Source: Chryseobacterium sp. KLBC 52 (GTDB lineage: Bacteria > Bacteroidota > Bacteroidia > Flavobacteriales > Weeksellaceae). Taken from it: DNA of 64,000 nt. The stretch is from the NCBI RefSeq assembly GCF_003347605.1, contig NZ_QDFZ01000006.1, forward strand, positions 186,001-250,000. The letters are read 5' to 3'. A program made the position numbers and the translations under genes. Positions within the stretch are counted from its first letter, which is position 1, and each line of letters opens with the position of its first letter. Below the pieces are notes generated by a model. That model ran no database searches. It had not been told where the DNA came from and saw only the letters and a program-made list of their open reading frames with translations. Positions 52,528 through 59,635 of this stretch are shown in pieces.

Positions 52528-53834
52528 TGAGTGGAACATTTCAAATAAGAGGAGGAAAAAGACTGCAGGGTGAAATAACTCCACAAGGAGCCAAGAATGA
52601 GGCTCTACAAATTTTATGTGCGGTTCTTCTGACGGACGAGGAAGTAAGAATCAAAAATATTCCGGATATTCATGATGTGAACAGACTGATTGAAATTCTT
52701 GGAGATTTTGGGGTAAAAATTACTAAAAACGGACAGGGAGATTATACTTTCAAGGCTGACCAGGTTAATTTTGATTATATTAAATCTAACGAGTTCAAAA
52801 AGGACGGAGCAAAATTACGTGGATCCATTATGCTGATGGGACCAATGCTTGCCCGTTATGGAGAAGCGTATATGCCGACTCCGGGTGGTGATAAAATCGG
52901 AAGAAGAAGATTGGACACTCACTTTCAGGGACTTGTTGAATTAGGTGCTGAATTCAATTATGATGAAGAGGAATATTTCTATTCTTTAAAAGCTAAAGAA
53001 TTAAGAGGAAAATTCATCCTGCTGGAAGAAGCTTCTGTTACCGGAACGGCTAATATTGTAATGGCAGCAGCTTTGGCAAAAGGAAAAACAAGAATCTACA
53101 ACGCTGCCTGCGAACCTTATCTTCAGCAATTATGCAAAATGCTGAACAGAATGGGGGCCAATATCTCAGGAATCGGATCCAACCTTCTTACGATTGAAGG
53201 GGTTGACTACCTTAGAGGAACAGAGCACACAATGCTTCCGGATATGGTGGAAATCGGATCTTGGATTGGTCTTGCGGCCATGACAAAATCTGAAATCACC
53301 ATCAAAAATGTAAACTGGAACCAACTTGGTGTGATCCCGAATACCTTCAGAAAATTAGGAATTGAGCTTGAGCAAAGCGGTGATGATATCTACATTCCTG
53401 CTCAGGAGCATTATAAAATTCAGAAATTTATTGACGGTTCTATCCTTACGATTTCGGATGCGCCTTGGCCAGGATTTACGCCGGATTTATTATCTATTAT
53501 TTTAGTAGTAGCTACTCAGGCGAAAGGAAGTATCCTTGTTCACCAAAAAATGTTTGAGTCCAGATTATTCTTTGTGGATAAATTAATCGATATGGGCGCT
53601 CAGATTATTTTATGTGATCCGCACAGAGCAACGGTAATCGGATTAAACCAGGAAGCTCCGTTAAGAGGAACTACGATGGTTTCCCCGGATATCAGAGCTG
53701 GAAACGCCCTTCTTATTGCAGCACTTTCTGCAGAAGGAAAATCTATTATCCACAATATCGAGCAGATCGACAGAGGATATGAAAATATTGATGGAAGACT
53801 GAGAGCTATTGGTGCTGACATCGAAAGAATTTAA
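52527..53834 (+). CDS. murA: UDP-N-acetylglucosamine 1-carboxyvinyltransferase, Asp-type
   Basis: This 435-residue enzyme transfers enolpyruvate to UDP-GlcNAc in the first step of peptidoglycan synthesis. Family blocks are GAKNEALQILCAVLL (Lys23/Asn24), MGPMLARYGEAYMPTPGG, VTGTANIVMAAALAKG and YENIDGRLRAIGADIER. The residue equivalent to E. coli Cys115 is Asp122 (GGDKIGRRRLD). The Asp form is active but not alkylated by fosfomycin in other bacteria. The start overlaps the DUF4290 stop by one base, and a terminator follows at 54018. Confidence 0.95.
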   Translation: MSGTFQIRGGKRLQGEITPQGAKNEALQILCAVLLTDEEVRIKNIPDIHDVNRLIEILGDFGVKITKNGQGDYTFKADQVNFDYIKSNEFKKDGAKLRGSIMLMGPMLARYGEAYMPTPGGDKIGRRRLDTHFQGLVELGAEFNYDEEEYFYSLKAKELRGKFILLEEASVTGTANIVMAAALAKGKTRIYNAACEPYLQQLCKMLNRMGANISGIGSNLLTIEGVDYLRGTEHTMLPDMVEIGSWIGLAAMTKSEITIKNVNWNQLGVIPNTFRKLGIELEQSGDDIYIPAQEHYKIQKFIDGSILTISDAPWPGFTPDLLSIILVVATQAKGSILVHQKMFESRLFFVDKLIDMGAQIILCDPHRATVIGLNQEAPLRGTTMVSPDIRAGNALLIAALSAEGKSIIHNIEQIDRGYENIDGRLRAIGADIERI

Positions 53835-53868
53835 AATTATTTTATTGAGCTAATCCATTTACCAATAG

Positions 53869-53941
53869 CTTCGACAGGCTCAGCCTGACGACACTTAAAA
53901 TTTCGGTTGGTAGTAGGGCTGTCACCCTGAGCCTGTCGAAG
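53869..53941. repeat. Inverted REP pair (CTTCGACAGGCTCAG)
   Basis: CTTCGACAGGCTCAG at 53869-53883 is present as its exact reverse complement at 53927-53941. Both are followed by a TGAC extension. Only 43 bp separate them, so a cruciform or long hairpin is possible. Confidence 0.9.
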
Positions 53942-54017
53942 GGTTATCAATAAGAAAACCTTTATTAATTATTAATCTTAAGTATTAAATAAAGGGATAA
54001 GTAAAGAATTTCATTTA

Positions 54018-54044
54018 AAAGCGCTCAGATAATCTGAGCGCTTT
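54018..54044. terminator. Terminator after murA
   Basis: A perfect 12-bp stem, AAAGCGCTCAGA/TCTGAGCGCTTT, with a TAA loop is followed by a T7 run on the plus strand. Confidence 0.85.
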
Positions 54045-54054
54045 TTTTGTTTTA

Positions 54055-54110
54055 CCACCCCGTCAAAAATTCTTTGAATTTTCGCCACCCCTCCAGAGGA
54101 GGGGAATTTT
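54055..54110. repeat. Dispersed repeat with CCCCTCC-AGA-GGAGGGG palindrome
   Basis: ACCACCCCGTC, an AAAATTC/GAATTTT inverted block and a 7-bp GC palindrome occur together. This combination is familiar as an intergenic repeat in flavobacteria; no second copy is in the window. Confidence 0.5.
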
Positions 54111-54169
54111 GTCCCCGTTAACAATTGATCTTTTTTAATGTATTTATCATCTTCTTTTGTAAAAAATAA

Positions 54170-54199
54170 AAAGTGCCCGGTAAAAGAACCGGACACTTT
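54170..54199 (-). terminator. Intrinsic terminator after the NIL-domain gene
   Basis: AAAGTGTCCGGT and ACCGGGCACTTT (minus strand) form a 12-bp stem with one mismatch, followed by T. Confidence 0.75.
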
Positions 54200-54225
54200 G
54201 GTAATTAAAACTATATGAATCTCAC

Positions 54226-54537
54226 TTAAAAATAGGTTCTGCAGGTATATTCTACCGTCGTATTGATAAGTTTATTTTTATTCAGATAGACTTCAAGCTG
54301 CTGAAAATCATCTGAATTAACATTAATATATAACTGTACCGAACCGAAACTATATCCGTTCACGTACTCTACATTAGCAGATAACACTCTATGGCAAATT
54401 CCAAACTGATTATAGATGGTATTCATTAAATGTTCAAATTTCATTTTGCCATTCAACTCTATTTCCAGTAATAATTCTTTTTTAGGCAGGCTTATTTTAT
54501 TTTGCAAAACCTGCAGGCCGGGATTAGGTGTAATCAT
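54226..54537 (-). CDS. Stand-alone NIL-domain protein
   Basis: This 103-residue protein is similar throughout its last 80 residues to the NIL domain, the ACT-like methionine/cysteine-binding module at the end of MetN ABC ATPases: LLLEIELNGKMKFEHLMNTIYNQFGICHRVLSANVEYVNGYSFGSVQLYIN, then LINTTVEYTC. No ATPase or membrane subunit gene is next to it. A free NIL domain may act as an amino-acid sensor or regulator. A 39-bp palindrome covers its promoter, so it is probably tightly regulated, perhaps by sulfur-amino-acid supply. Confidence 0.65.
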   Translation of the reverse strand: MITPNPGLQVLQNKISLPKKELLLEIELNGKMKFEHLMNTIYNQFGICHRVLSANVEYVNGYSFGSVQLYINVNSDDFQQLEVYLNKNKLINTTVEYTCRTYF

Positions 54538-54599
54538 TGCTAAACATTTTTGGGTTAAACATTGTCAGATCATATTGCGTTCTGCATTTAAATCTGTGA

Positions 54600-54607
54600 C
54601 AAAAATA
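54600..54607 (-). promoter_or_regulatory. -7 box (TATTTTTG) for the NIL-domain gene
   Basis: TATTTTTG on the minus strand lies just downstream of the 39-bp palindrome and 62 nt before the start codon. Confidence 0.5.
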
Positions 54608-54610
54608 TAA

Positions 54611-54649
54611 AAAAATATTAGTCCACCAAATTAGTAGACTAATATTTTT
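54611..54649. promoter_or_regulatory. 39-bp near-perfect palindrome over the NIL gene promoter
   Basis: The left arm AAAAATATTAGTCCACCAA (54611-54629), a central A and the right arm TTAGTAGACTAATATTTTT (54631-54649) are complementary at 17 of 19 positions. The palindrome covers the spacer and -33 position upstream of the -7 box, which suits a dimeric or tetrameric repressor operator. Confidence 0.65.
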
Positions 54650-54668
54650 AAAAATTTAACATAAAAAA

Positions 54669-54689
54669 AAGAAGCCTGTTCAGCTTCTT
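54669..54689 (-). terminator. Intrinsic terminator after the YiiX-like gene
   Basis: AAGAAGC/GCTTCTT forms a 7-bp stem with a 7-nt loop, followed by eight T on the minus strand. Confidence 0.8.
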
Positions 54690-54696
54690 CTTATAT

Positions 54697-55371
54697 TTAA
54701 AAATTTCCTATTCTTTCCAATTTGTCAGAACCGGCCAGTCCGTTTGGGTTGCAACCCGGCTCTCCTTCAGGGACTTTGAGATTTTTCTTGGTGTAAAATT
54801 CTTCCCAGAATGCATTCGTTTTTCCTGTTTTCGGATCAATAAACGTCATCGGTTCCAGTTTGAAAATATTTTCCGCCCGAAAAGATCTTTCTACAAAATC
54901 TGAACAGTAATAGGATTGTTCATCCAGAATATAATTGAAATTGTATGGTTTGCCCAACATGGAATTAGCCTTTTTAACGGCTTCAGGAATTGCTTTCTGA
55001 TATTCCGGTTTTAAACGGTAAACAATCACCTGCTGCCCTTCTTCTTTCTGCTCTTTAATAAAATCCTTCAAATCCTGTTTCTGAGAACCGCCTTTGGGAG
55101 CAGCGTGCAGAACAAACATCCGGTTGCCCTCTTTTTCCAGAATTCCTATGTGATCAAATGAAGCTGTCTTTTGTTTTTGAGTTACATTATTAATTGCTCC
55201 GGAAAGTCCCGATTCCTTGGCTGTCACAAAAAGAAGGTCACCATTTTTAAGTTTAACATTGCTTGGATAAGAATGATTACACTGGATCAACAAAACCATT
55301 AAACAGGACAACCATCCAGTAACCATCATTTCTTTGATTCTTTTGCTAAAAAATGTTTTACATTCAGACAT
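54697..55371 (-). CDS. YiiX/YebB-like NlpC/P60-superfamily lipoprotein
   Basis: This 224-residue protein has an N-terminal hydrophobic segment with a possible lipobox (LMVLLIQC; the ATG at 55371 or the Met-Met at residues 15-16 could be the start). The permuted papain-like domain shows GDLLFVTAKESGLSGAIN, the His in ASFDHIGILEKEGN, and the catalytic Cys in SYYCSDFVERSF. It is likely a cell-envelope amidase or peptidase. It is divergent from the OmpR-type regulator gene. Confidence 0.75.
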   Translation of the reverse strand: MSECKTFFSKRIKEMMVTGWLSCLMVLLIQCNHSYPSNVKLKNGDLLFVTAKESGLSGAINNVTQKQKTASFDHIGILEKEGNRMFVLHAAPKGGSQKQDLKDFIKEQKEEGQQVIVYRLKPEYQKAIPEAVKKANSMLGKPYNFNYILDEQSYYCSDFVERSFRAENIFKLEPMTFIDPKTGKTNAFWEEFYTKKNLKVPEGEPGCNPNGLAGSDKLERIGNF

Positions 55372-55472
55372 TCTATTATACTTTTCGATACCAAAATTAC
55401 AAAATAGAATTCATTACATTTGTGGGAATATTGATCTATTCCTCACACCAACCCAAACATTCCAAGAATCTT

Positions 55473-56174
55473 ATGCCCCATATTTTATTAGTTGAAGACG
55501 ACGACAGGCTTTCAAAATTGATTGCAAAGGGATTTCAGGAAGCTGAATTTGAGGTCACTGCGGCTTATGACGGGGTCACAGGCCTGAAACTGGCTTTACA
55601 GACAAATTTTGATCTGGTAGTGACCGATATTATTCTTCCCAAAAAAGATGGTCTTGAATTTTGCCATGAGATCAAAACTTTAAAACCCAATCTTCCTGTC
55701 ATTATGCTTACTGCACTGGGAACTACTGATGACAAGCTGGAAGGATTTGATGCCGGAGCAGATGATTATCTCACCAAGCCTTTTGAAATGCGGGAACTGG
55801 TAGCAAGGATAAAAGTACTGTTGAAACGTTTTTCACAACAGTTACATCAAAAAGTTTTGGCTCTCAAATATGAAGGCATTGAAATGAACCTGGAACAGAA
55901 AACCGTGAGCCGTGATCAAATGCCTATCAAATTAACCCCAAAAGAATTTAATCTTTTAAAATTCATGCTGGAAAATTCCGAAAGGGTTCTCTCCAGAACT
56001 GAAATTGCGGAAAAAGTATGGGAAACCCATTTTGATACGGGCACTAACTTTATTGATGTGTATATCAATTATCTCAGAAAGAAAATAGATAAAGATTTTG
56101 AAACCAAACTGATCCACACCAAAGCCGGGATGGGATTTATTCTGAAAAAAGATTACGAATCAGGTACTGTATAG
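55473..56174 (+). CDS. OmpR-family response regulator
   Basis: This 233-residue protein starts at ATG 55473 (MPHILLVEDDDRL); the longer reading from 55353 lies across the promoter. The receiver has D52 in LVVTDIILPKKDG and the switch Lys in DDYLTKPFEMREL. A winged-helix trans_reg_C domain (about 130-230) has LTPKEFNLLKFMLENSERVLSRTEI and VDVYINYLRKKID. Proteins of this family bind direct repeats in 11-bp phase, as found upstream of mgtC. It forms an operon with the histidine kinase 31 bp downstream. Confidence 0.92.
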   Translation: MPHILLVEDDDRLSKLIAKGFQEAEFEVTAAYDGVTGLKLALQTNFDLVVTDIILPKKDGLEFCHEIKTLKPNLPVIMLTALGTTDDKLEGFDAGADDYLTKPFEMRELVARIKVLLKRFSQQLHQKVLALKYEGIEMNLEQKTVSRDQMPIKLTPKEFNLLKFMLENSERVLSRTEIAEKVWETHFDTGTNFIDVYINYLRKKIDKDFETKLIHTKAGMGFILKKDYESGTV

Positions 56175-56205
56175 TAAATCAATGAGATAAACTAAAAATA
56201 TCGGG

Positions 56206-57567
56206 ATGAAAATAAGAACCAGACTTACCCTGCTTTTTACCTTAATCACTGCAATGCTTGTAAGTATTTACAGTATTTCGATCTATTATTCATCCAAAGA
56301 AGCCAGAGAAAAATCTTTTTACAGCGAACTTCAGAACGAAGCGATTGCCAAGGCTGATTTATTTTTCCGAAGCTCACTTCCCGAGCAGGAAATGCATAAG
56401 CTTTATAAAAACAATACCAGAACATTAAATGAAGTTCAGGTTGCCATTTATAATTTCAATAAGCAATTGATTTATCATGATGATGCCAAGGTAGATTATG
56501 TAAAGGAGACTCCGGAAATGCTTGCTCAGATATTCCAAAAAAAGAAAATCAATTTCTTTTTAAATGATTTGCAGGTGATCGGGATGACCTACCATTATGA
56601 GGGAAAAACTTATGCAGTAACTGCAGCAGCTTATGATCAATACGGATATGATTATCTCACACACCTTCTTACCATCAGTATTATTTCATTTTTCATTATT
56701 TTAATATTAATTTATTTGGCTGGAATATTTCTTTCCAAAAAAGCATTGAGTCCGTTGAGTGAAATGGTCATTCAGATTAAAAAAATTACAGCCGGAAAAC
56801 TTCAATTGCGTCTGAAAACAACAAAGGAAAAAGATGAGTTGAATGAACTTGCTCAAAATTTCAATGGAATGCTGGAACGGCTTGAAAATTCTTTTGATTC
56901 GCAAAAACATTTTGTTTCCAATATATCCCACGAGCTGAGAACTCCTTTATCCGCCATTATTACCGAGTTGGAGCTGGCTTCAGAAAAAGATAAAACCAAA
57001 GAAGAATACCAGGAAACCATCCAATATGCATTGGAAGATGCCCGAAATATGGTAAAATTGTCGAATAGTTTAATGGATCTTGCCAAAGCAAGCTATGATC
57101 CCAATGAGATCAGTTTTTCGGAAGTACGTCTTGATGAAGTTCTTCTGGAATCTTACACTAAAATCACCAAAGAAAATTCAAGGTACAAAGTTTCTCTGAA
57201 CATAGAAGATTCCTTAGAAGAGCATCAGCTTATCATTCAGGGAAATGAATATCTTCTTCAGGTGGCCTTCAACAATCTTATTGATAATGCCTGCAAATAT
57301 TCACCGGAACATACTTGCCTGATTGATGTCAATACCAATTCAAAAATTCTTACAATCAATTTTACCAATACCGGAAATACTATTGATAAAGAAGATTTAC
57401 AGCATATTTTCGAACCTTTTTACAGAAGCGAAACGTCCAGACAGGAAAAGGGCCACGGAATAGGATTATTTCTCACTGAGAAAATTATTCACCTTCACCA
57501 TGCAAAAATCTCTGTGATATCAGAACAGAATAAAACGGTTTTTACGGTAGAGTTTATTACCCAATAA
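56206..57567 (+). CDS. Membrane sensor histidine kinase (HAMP, HisKA)
   Basis: This 453-residue protein has two membrane helices (about 8-29 and 152-173) around an extracytoplasmic sensor of about 120 residues, then a HAMP domain (KALSPLSEMVIQIKKITAG). HisKA has the phospho-acceptor His in NISHELRTPLSAII. HATPase_c has NNLIDNACKYS, a degenerate G1 region (INFTNTGNTI) and GHGIGLFLTEKII. The signal is unknown. It partners the upstream OmpR-type regulator. Confidence 0.92.
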   Translation: MKIRTRLTLLFTLITAMLVSIYSISIYYSSKEAREKSFYSELQNEAIAKADLFFRSSLPEQEMHKLYKNNTRTLNEVQVAIYNFNKQLIYHDDAKVDYVKETPEMLAQIFQKKKINFFLNDLQVIGMTYHYEGKTYAVTAAAYDQYGYDYLTHLLTISIISFFIILILIYLAGIFLSKKALSPLSEMVIQIKKITAGKLQLRLKTTKEKDELNELAQNFNGMLERLENSFDSQKHFVSNISHELRTPLSAIITELELASEKDKTKEEYQETIQYALEDARNMVKLSNSLMDLAKASYDPNEISFSEVRLDEVLLESYTKITKENSRYKVSLNIEDSLEEHQLIIQGNEYLLQVAFNNLIDNACKYSPEHTCLIDVNTNSKILTINFTNTGNTIDKEDLQHIFEPFYRSETSRQEKGHGIGLFLTEKIIHLHHAKISVISEQNKTVFTVEFITQ

Positions 57568-57648
57568 TGGATCAAAAGCTTCATTCAAATTTATTTGAAT
57601 CTTAATGCTTCTTAAAACCTTAATTAACTTAATGGTTTAAAATTTCCA

Positions 57649-58500
57649 TCAATCATGAGAAAGAGATTTCTTATTGAAAACAGTCGTCCCTATACTCGCT
57701 GTAATCACGCAGGCAATAGAAATCCACTGTAAAAAAGATAATTCTTCAGCAAGAAAAACCAATCCGGAAAGCGCTGCAAATGCAGGTTCCAGGCTCATCA
57801 GAATACTGAAAGTCTTTGCAGGAAGTTTTTTCAAGGCCATCATTTCCAATGAAAAGGGTAAAGCACTCGAAAGAATAGCTACACCAAGCCCTTTCATGAA
57901 AATCGTCGGGGTAATATTAAAAACAGCTCCATCCCATATTGTAAAAGGAATAATCACAAGACTTGCAAAAATCATCCCTGTGGTAACCGCATCTTTTCCA
58001 TCCATTATTTTGGAAACTTTTCCACCCATGATAATGTAAAGTGCCCAGAAAATCCCCGCCAGAAAGGCAAGTCCTAGTCCTAATAGATCTACATGATCAC
58101 TTTTCCATGGAACAATCAGCAGAATTCCTACACAAGCCAGCAATGCCCATATTACATCTAACAACTTTCGGGACAATGCCAAAGCAAGAAATAAAGGTCC
58201 GGCAAATTCCACCGTAACCGCCAATCCCAACGGAATCCTTTGAATCGCCATATAGAAAATAAGATTCATTGCAGCCAATCCAACTCCATAGATCGCACAG
58301 TATTTCCATTTCTGACGGTCGAATTGTAAAAATTTCGGGCGGTTAATCAACGTAAGCAAAACCGCAGAAAGTACAATTCTTAAAGTAACCGTACCAATAG
58401 CTCCGATAGCAGGAAAAAGCTGCTTTGCAATGGAAGCACCTCCCTGCACACAGATAATCGCTAAAAGCGTAGCTGGTATTGCTAAGTTTGATTTTTTCAT
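57649..58500 (-). CDS. EamA/DMT-family exporter (RhtA-like)
   Basis: This 283-residue protein starts at ATG 58500 (MKKSNLAIPATLLAI). It has ten membrane helices in two EamA repeats, with the typical GPLFLALALSRK and LSSALPFSLEMMALKKLPAKTFSILMSLEPAFAALSG blocks. The second block is close to RhtA/YddG-like threonine and homoserine exporters. Amino acid or other metabolite export is likely; the substrate is not certain. A -7 box (58607-58614) lies about 107 nt upstream. Confidence 0.85.
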   Translation of the reverse strand: MKKSNLAIPATLLAIICVQGGASIAKQLFPAIGAIGTVTLRIVLSAVLLTLINRPKFLQFDRQKWKYCAIYGVGLAAMNLIFYMAIQRIPLGLAVTVEFAGPLFLALALSRKLLDVIWALLACVGILLIVPWKSDHVDLLGLGLAFLAGIFWALYIIMGGKVSKIMDGKDAVTTGMIFASLVIIPFTIWDGAVFNITPTIFMKGLGVAILSSALPFSLEMMALKKLPAKTFSILMSLEPAFAALSGLVFLAEELSFLQWISIACVITASIGTTVFNKKSLSHD

Positions 58501-58606
58501 TTCTAAAATATATAATTCAAAAGATATTGGAAAGAAGTCTCCGGGATTAAACAAGCTTTTATTTCATATGGCAAATTGTAAAATTCGCTCTACAAAAACC
58601 AGCCTC

Positions 58607-58614
58607 CAAATGTA
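58607..58614 (-). promoter_or_regulatory. -7 box (TACATTTG) for the EamA gene
   Basis: TACATTTG on the minus strand is the best match upstream of the exporter gene, though 106 nt from its start codon. Confidence 0.4.
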
Positions 58615-58725
58615 TTGAAATTTTATCTCTTATCATGGGTACAGTTTACACATATTACACATATTAATAGGATATAATACATACCTATTTCTTGCAGAAT
58701 CTTCAAAAAAATAGAAAGAAATTTT

Positions 58726-58764
58726 CTCTAATGACTTTCTAATAACATTCTAAAGCTTTTCTAA
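58726..58764 (+). promoter_or_regulatory. Four TTCTAA direct repeats in 11-bp phase upstream of mgtC
   Basis: CTCTAA at 58726-58731 and TTCTAA at 58737-58742, 58748-58753 and 58759-58764 are spaced by exactly 11 bp. They end 23 bp before the -7 box at 58788, the usual place for an OmpR/PhoP-type activator site. The promoter has no -33 TTG. Confidence 0.65.
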
Positions 58765-58787
58765 CGGTAAAAAAAACCAGTCAGTTT

Positions 58788-58795
58788 TACTTTTG
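58788..58795 (+). promoter_or_regulatory. -7 box (TACTTTTG) for the mgtC operon
   Basis: TACTTTTG is a full match to TAnnTTTG. The absence of a -33 TTG suggests activator dependence. The transcript would carry a leader of about 110 nt. Confidence 0.6.
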
Positions 58796-58815
58796 CACAG
58801 TAAAAAATAAAGCAT

Positions 58816-58851
58816 ATGGACTCAGATCCCTACAGTAATTATCAATCTTAA
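58816..58851 (+). CDS. Leader peptide MDSDPYSNYQS of the mgtC operon (candidate)
   Basis: ATG at 58816 opens an 11-codon ORF ending in TAA at 58849-58851, about 15 nt into the predicted transcript. Its start is acidic and Pro-containing (D2, D4, P5), like the N-terminus of E. coli MgtL (MEPDP...), where such residues destabilise ribosomes at low Mg2+. The stop codon touches the foot of a large hairpin. Both the position and the downstream genes fit a Mg2+-sensing translation-attenuation device. There is no sequence homology beyond this. Confidence 0.45.
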   Translation: MDSDPYSNYQS

Positions 58852-58895
58852 AAGCTTTAGTTGTACCCACTTTTCCCGTACAGCTGAAAAGCTTT
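58851..58895 (+). promoter_or_regulatory. Hairpin between the leader ORF and mgtC
   Basis: AAAGCTTT (58851-58858) pairs with AAAGCTTT (58888-58895), and AGTTGTAC (58859-58866) pairs with GTACAGCT (58878-58885, one G-T). A GA bulge and an 11-nt pyrimidine-rich loop complete it. It ends 8 nt before an AAGGA ribosome-binding site for mgtC at 58903-58907. Confidence 0.6.
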
Positions 58896-58913
58896 ATAAC
58901 AAAAGGAAAAGTT

Positions 58914-59612
58914 ATGACTACATTAGAATTTACTCTTCGTCTCCTTACCGCATTTGCCCTTGGTGCCAGCATTGGCTTTGAAAGACAGTGGCGCCAGAAA
59001 AGTGCGGGTCTTCGTACTAATACCCTGGTATGTCTTGGCTCTGCAGCATTCGTTCTTCTTTCTATCAGAATCGGAGGGGATGCTACAGGCAGAATAGCCT
59101 CTTATATCGTAAGCGGAATCGGCTTTTTAGGAGGAGGCGTTATCATGAAAGACGGTCTCACCGTGAGAGGACTCAATACCGCAGCTACCATCTGGTGTTC
59201 TGCATCTGTAGGAGCTCTCAGTGCTATGGGATTTCCCGTGGAAGCAGCCATTACCAGCGGATTTATTATCCTCACCCATATCATCCTCCGACCTTTAGGC
59301 GTCAAGCTGGGGAACAATATCAACAGCAGAAACCATTATACAGAATATCTTCTCAGCATCAAGTGCAAAAGTGAAGTGGAAAATCACGTCCGTGTACAAC
59401 TTATGCAGTCTCTGAGCGGAAATGATAAAGTATTGCTGAAATCTCTTACCAGTGATGACAATGGCCTGCCTGAAAACGCCATCATTACAGCAGAAGTACA
59501 TGCTTCTACTCCACAGGACAGTTTCATGGAAAAAACAGCCAGCAGACTGACAATTGAAGATAAAGTCATCAAAGTAAGCTGGGAAATTATAGGTACCGAA
59601 AACGATTTGTAA
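58914..59612 (+). CDS. mgtC: MgtC/SapB family protein
   Basis: This 232-residue protein has an N-terminal hydrophobic domain of about four helices with family signatures LGASIGFERQWRQKSAGLRTNTLVCLGSA, GIGFLGGGVIMKDG and VRGLNTAATIWCSASVGALS. The soluble C-terminal ACT-like domain has about 90 residues. MgtC helps bacteria cope with low Mg2+ and acid by acting on the F-ATPase or on phosphate and polymer metabolism. It is the first gene of the mgtC-mgtA unit and is preceded by the leader described above. Confidence 0.92.
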   Translation: MTTLEFTLRLLTAFALGASIGFERQWRQKSAGLRTNTLVCLGSAAFVLLSIRIGGDATGRIASYIVSGIGFLGGGVIMKDGLTVRGLNTAATIWCSASVGALSAMGFPVEAAITSGFIILTHIILRPLGVKLGNNINSRNHYTEYLLSIKCKSEVENHVRVQLMQSLSGNDKVLLKSLTSDDNGLPENAIITAEVHASTPQDSFMEKTASRLTIEDKVIKVSWEIIGTENDL

Positions 59613-59635
59613 CAGTAAAAACAACCCTTGAAGCA

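Larger units (their letters stand above)
53835..54225. other. 391-bp intergenic region with REP pair, murA terminator and a second repeat
   Basis: No real gene. The contents in order are an inverted REP pair (53869-53941), the murA terminator (54018-54044), a CCCCTCC/GGAGGGG repeat (54055-54110), and the terminator of the NIL gene (54170-54199). Confidence 0.65.
58501..58913. other. 413-bp divergent region holding the mgtC control elements
   Basis: From left to right it holds the EamA promoter box (58607-58614), an AT-rich stretch, four 11-bp-phased TTCTAA repeats, the mgtC -7 box, an 11-codon leader ORF and a long hairpin. Confidence 0.7.

Noticed and set aside
54011..54196. 61-codon ORF after murA
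   Set aside because: It lies across a terminator and dispersed repeat. No coding features.
58801..58913. M-box (ykoK) magnesium riboswitch before mgtC
   Set aside because: The leader is about 110 nt and lacks the M-box core; the leader ORF plus hairpin is a better description.
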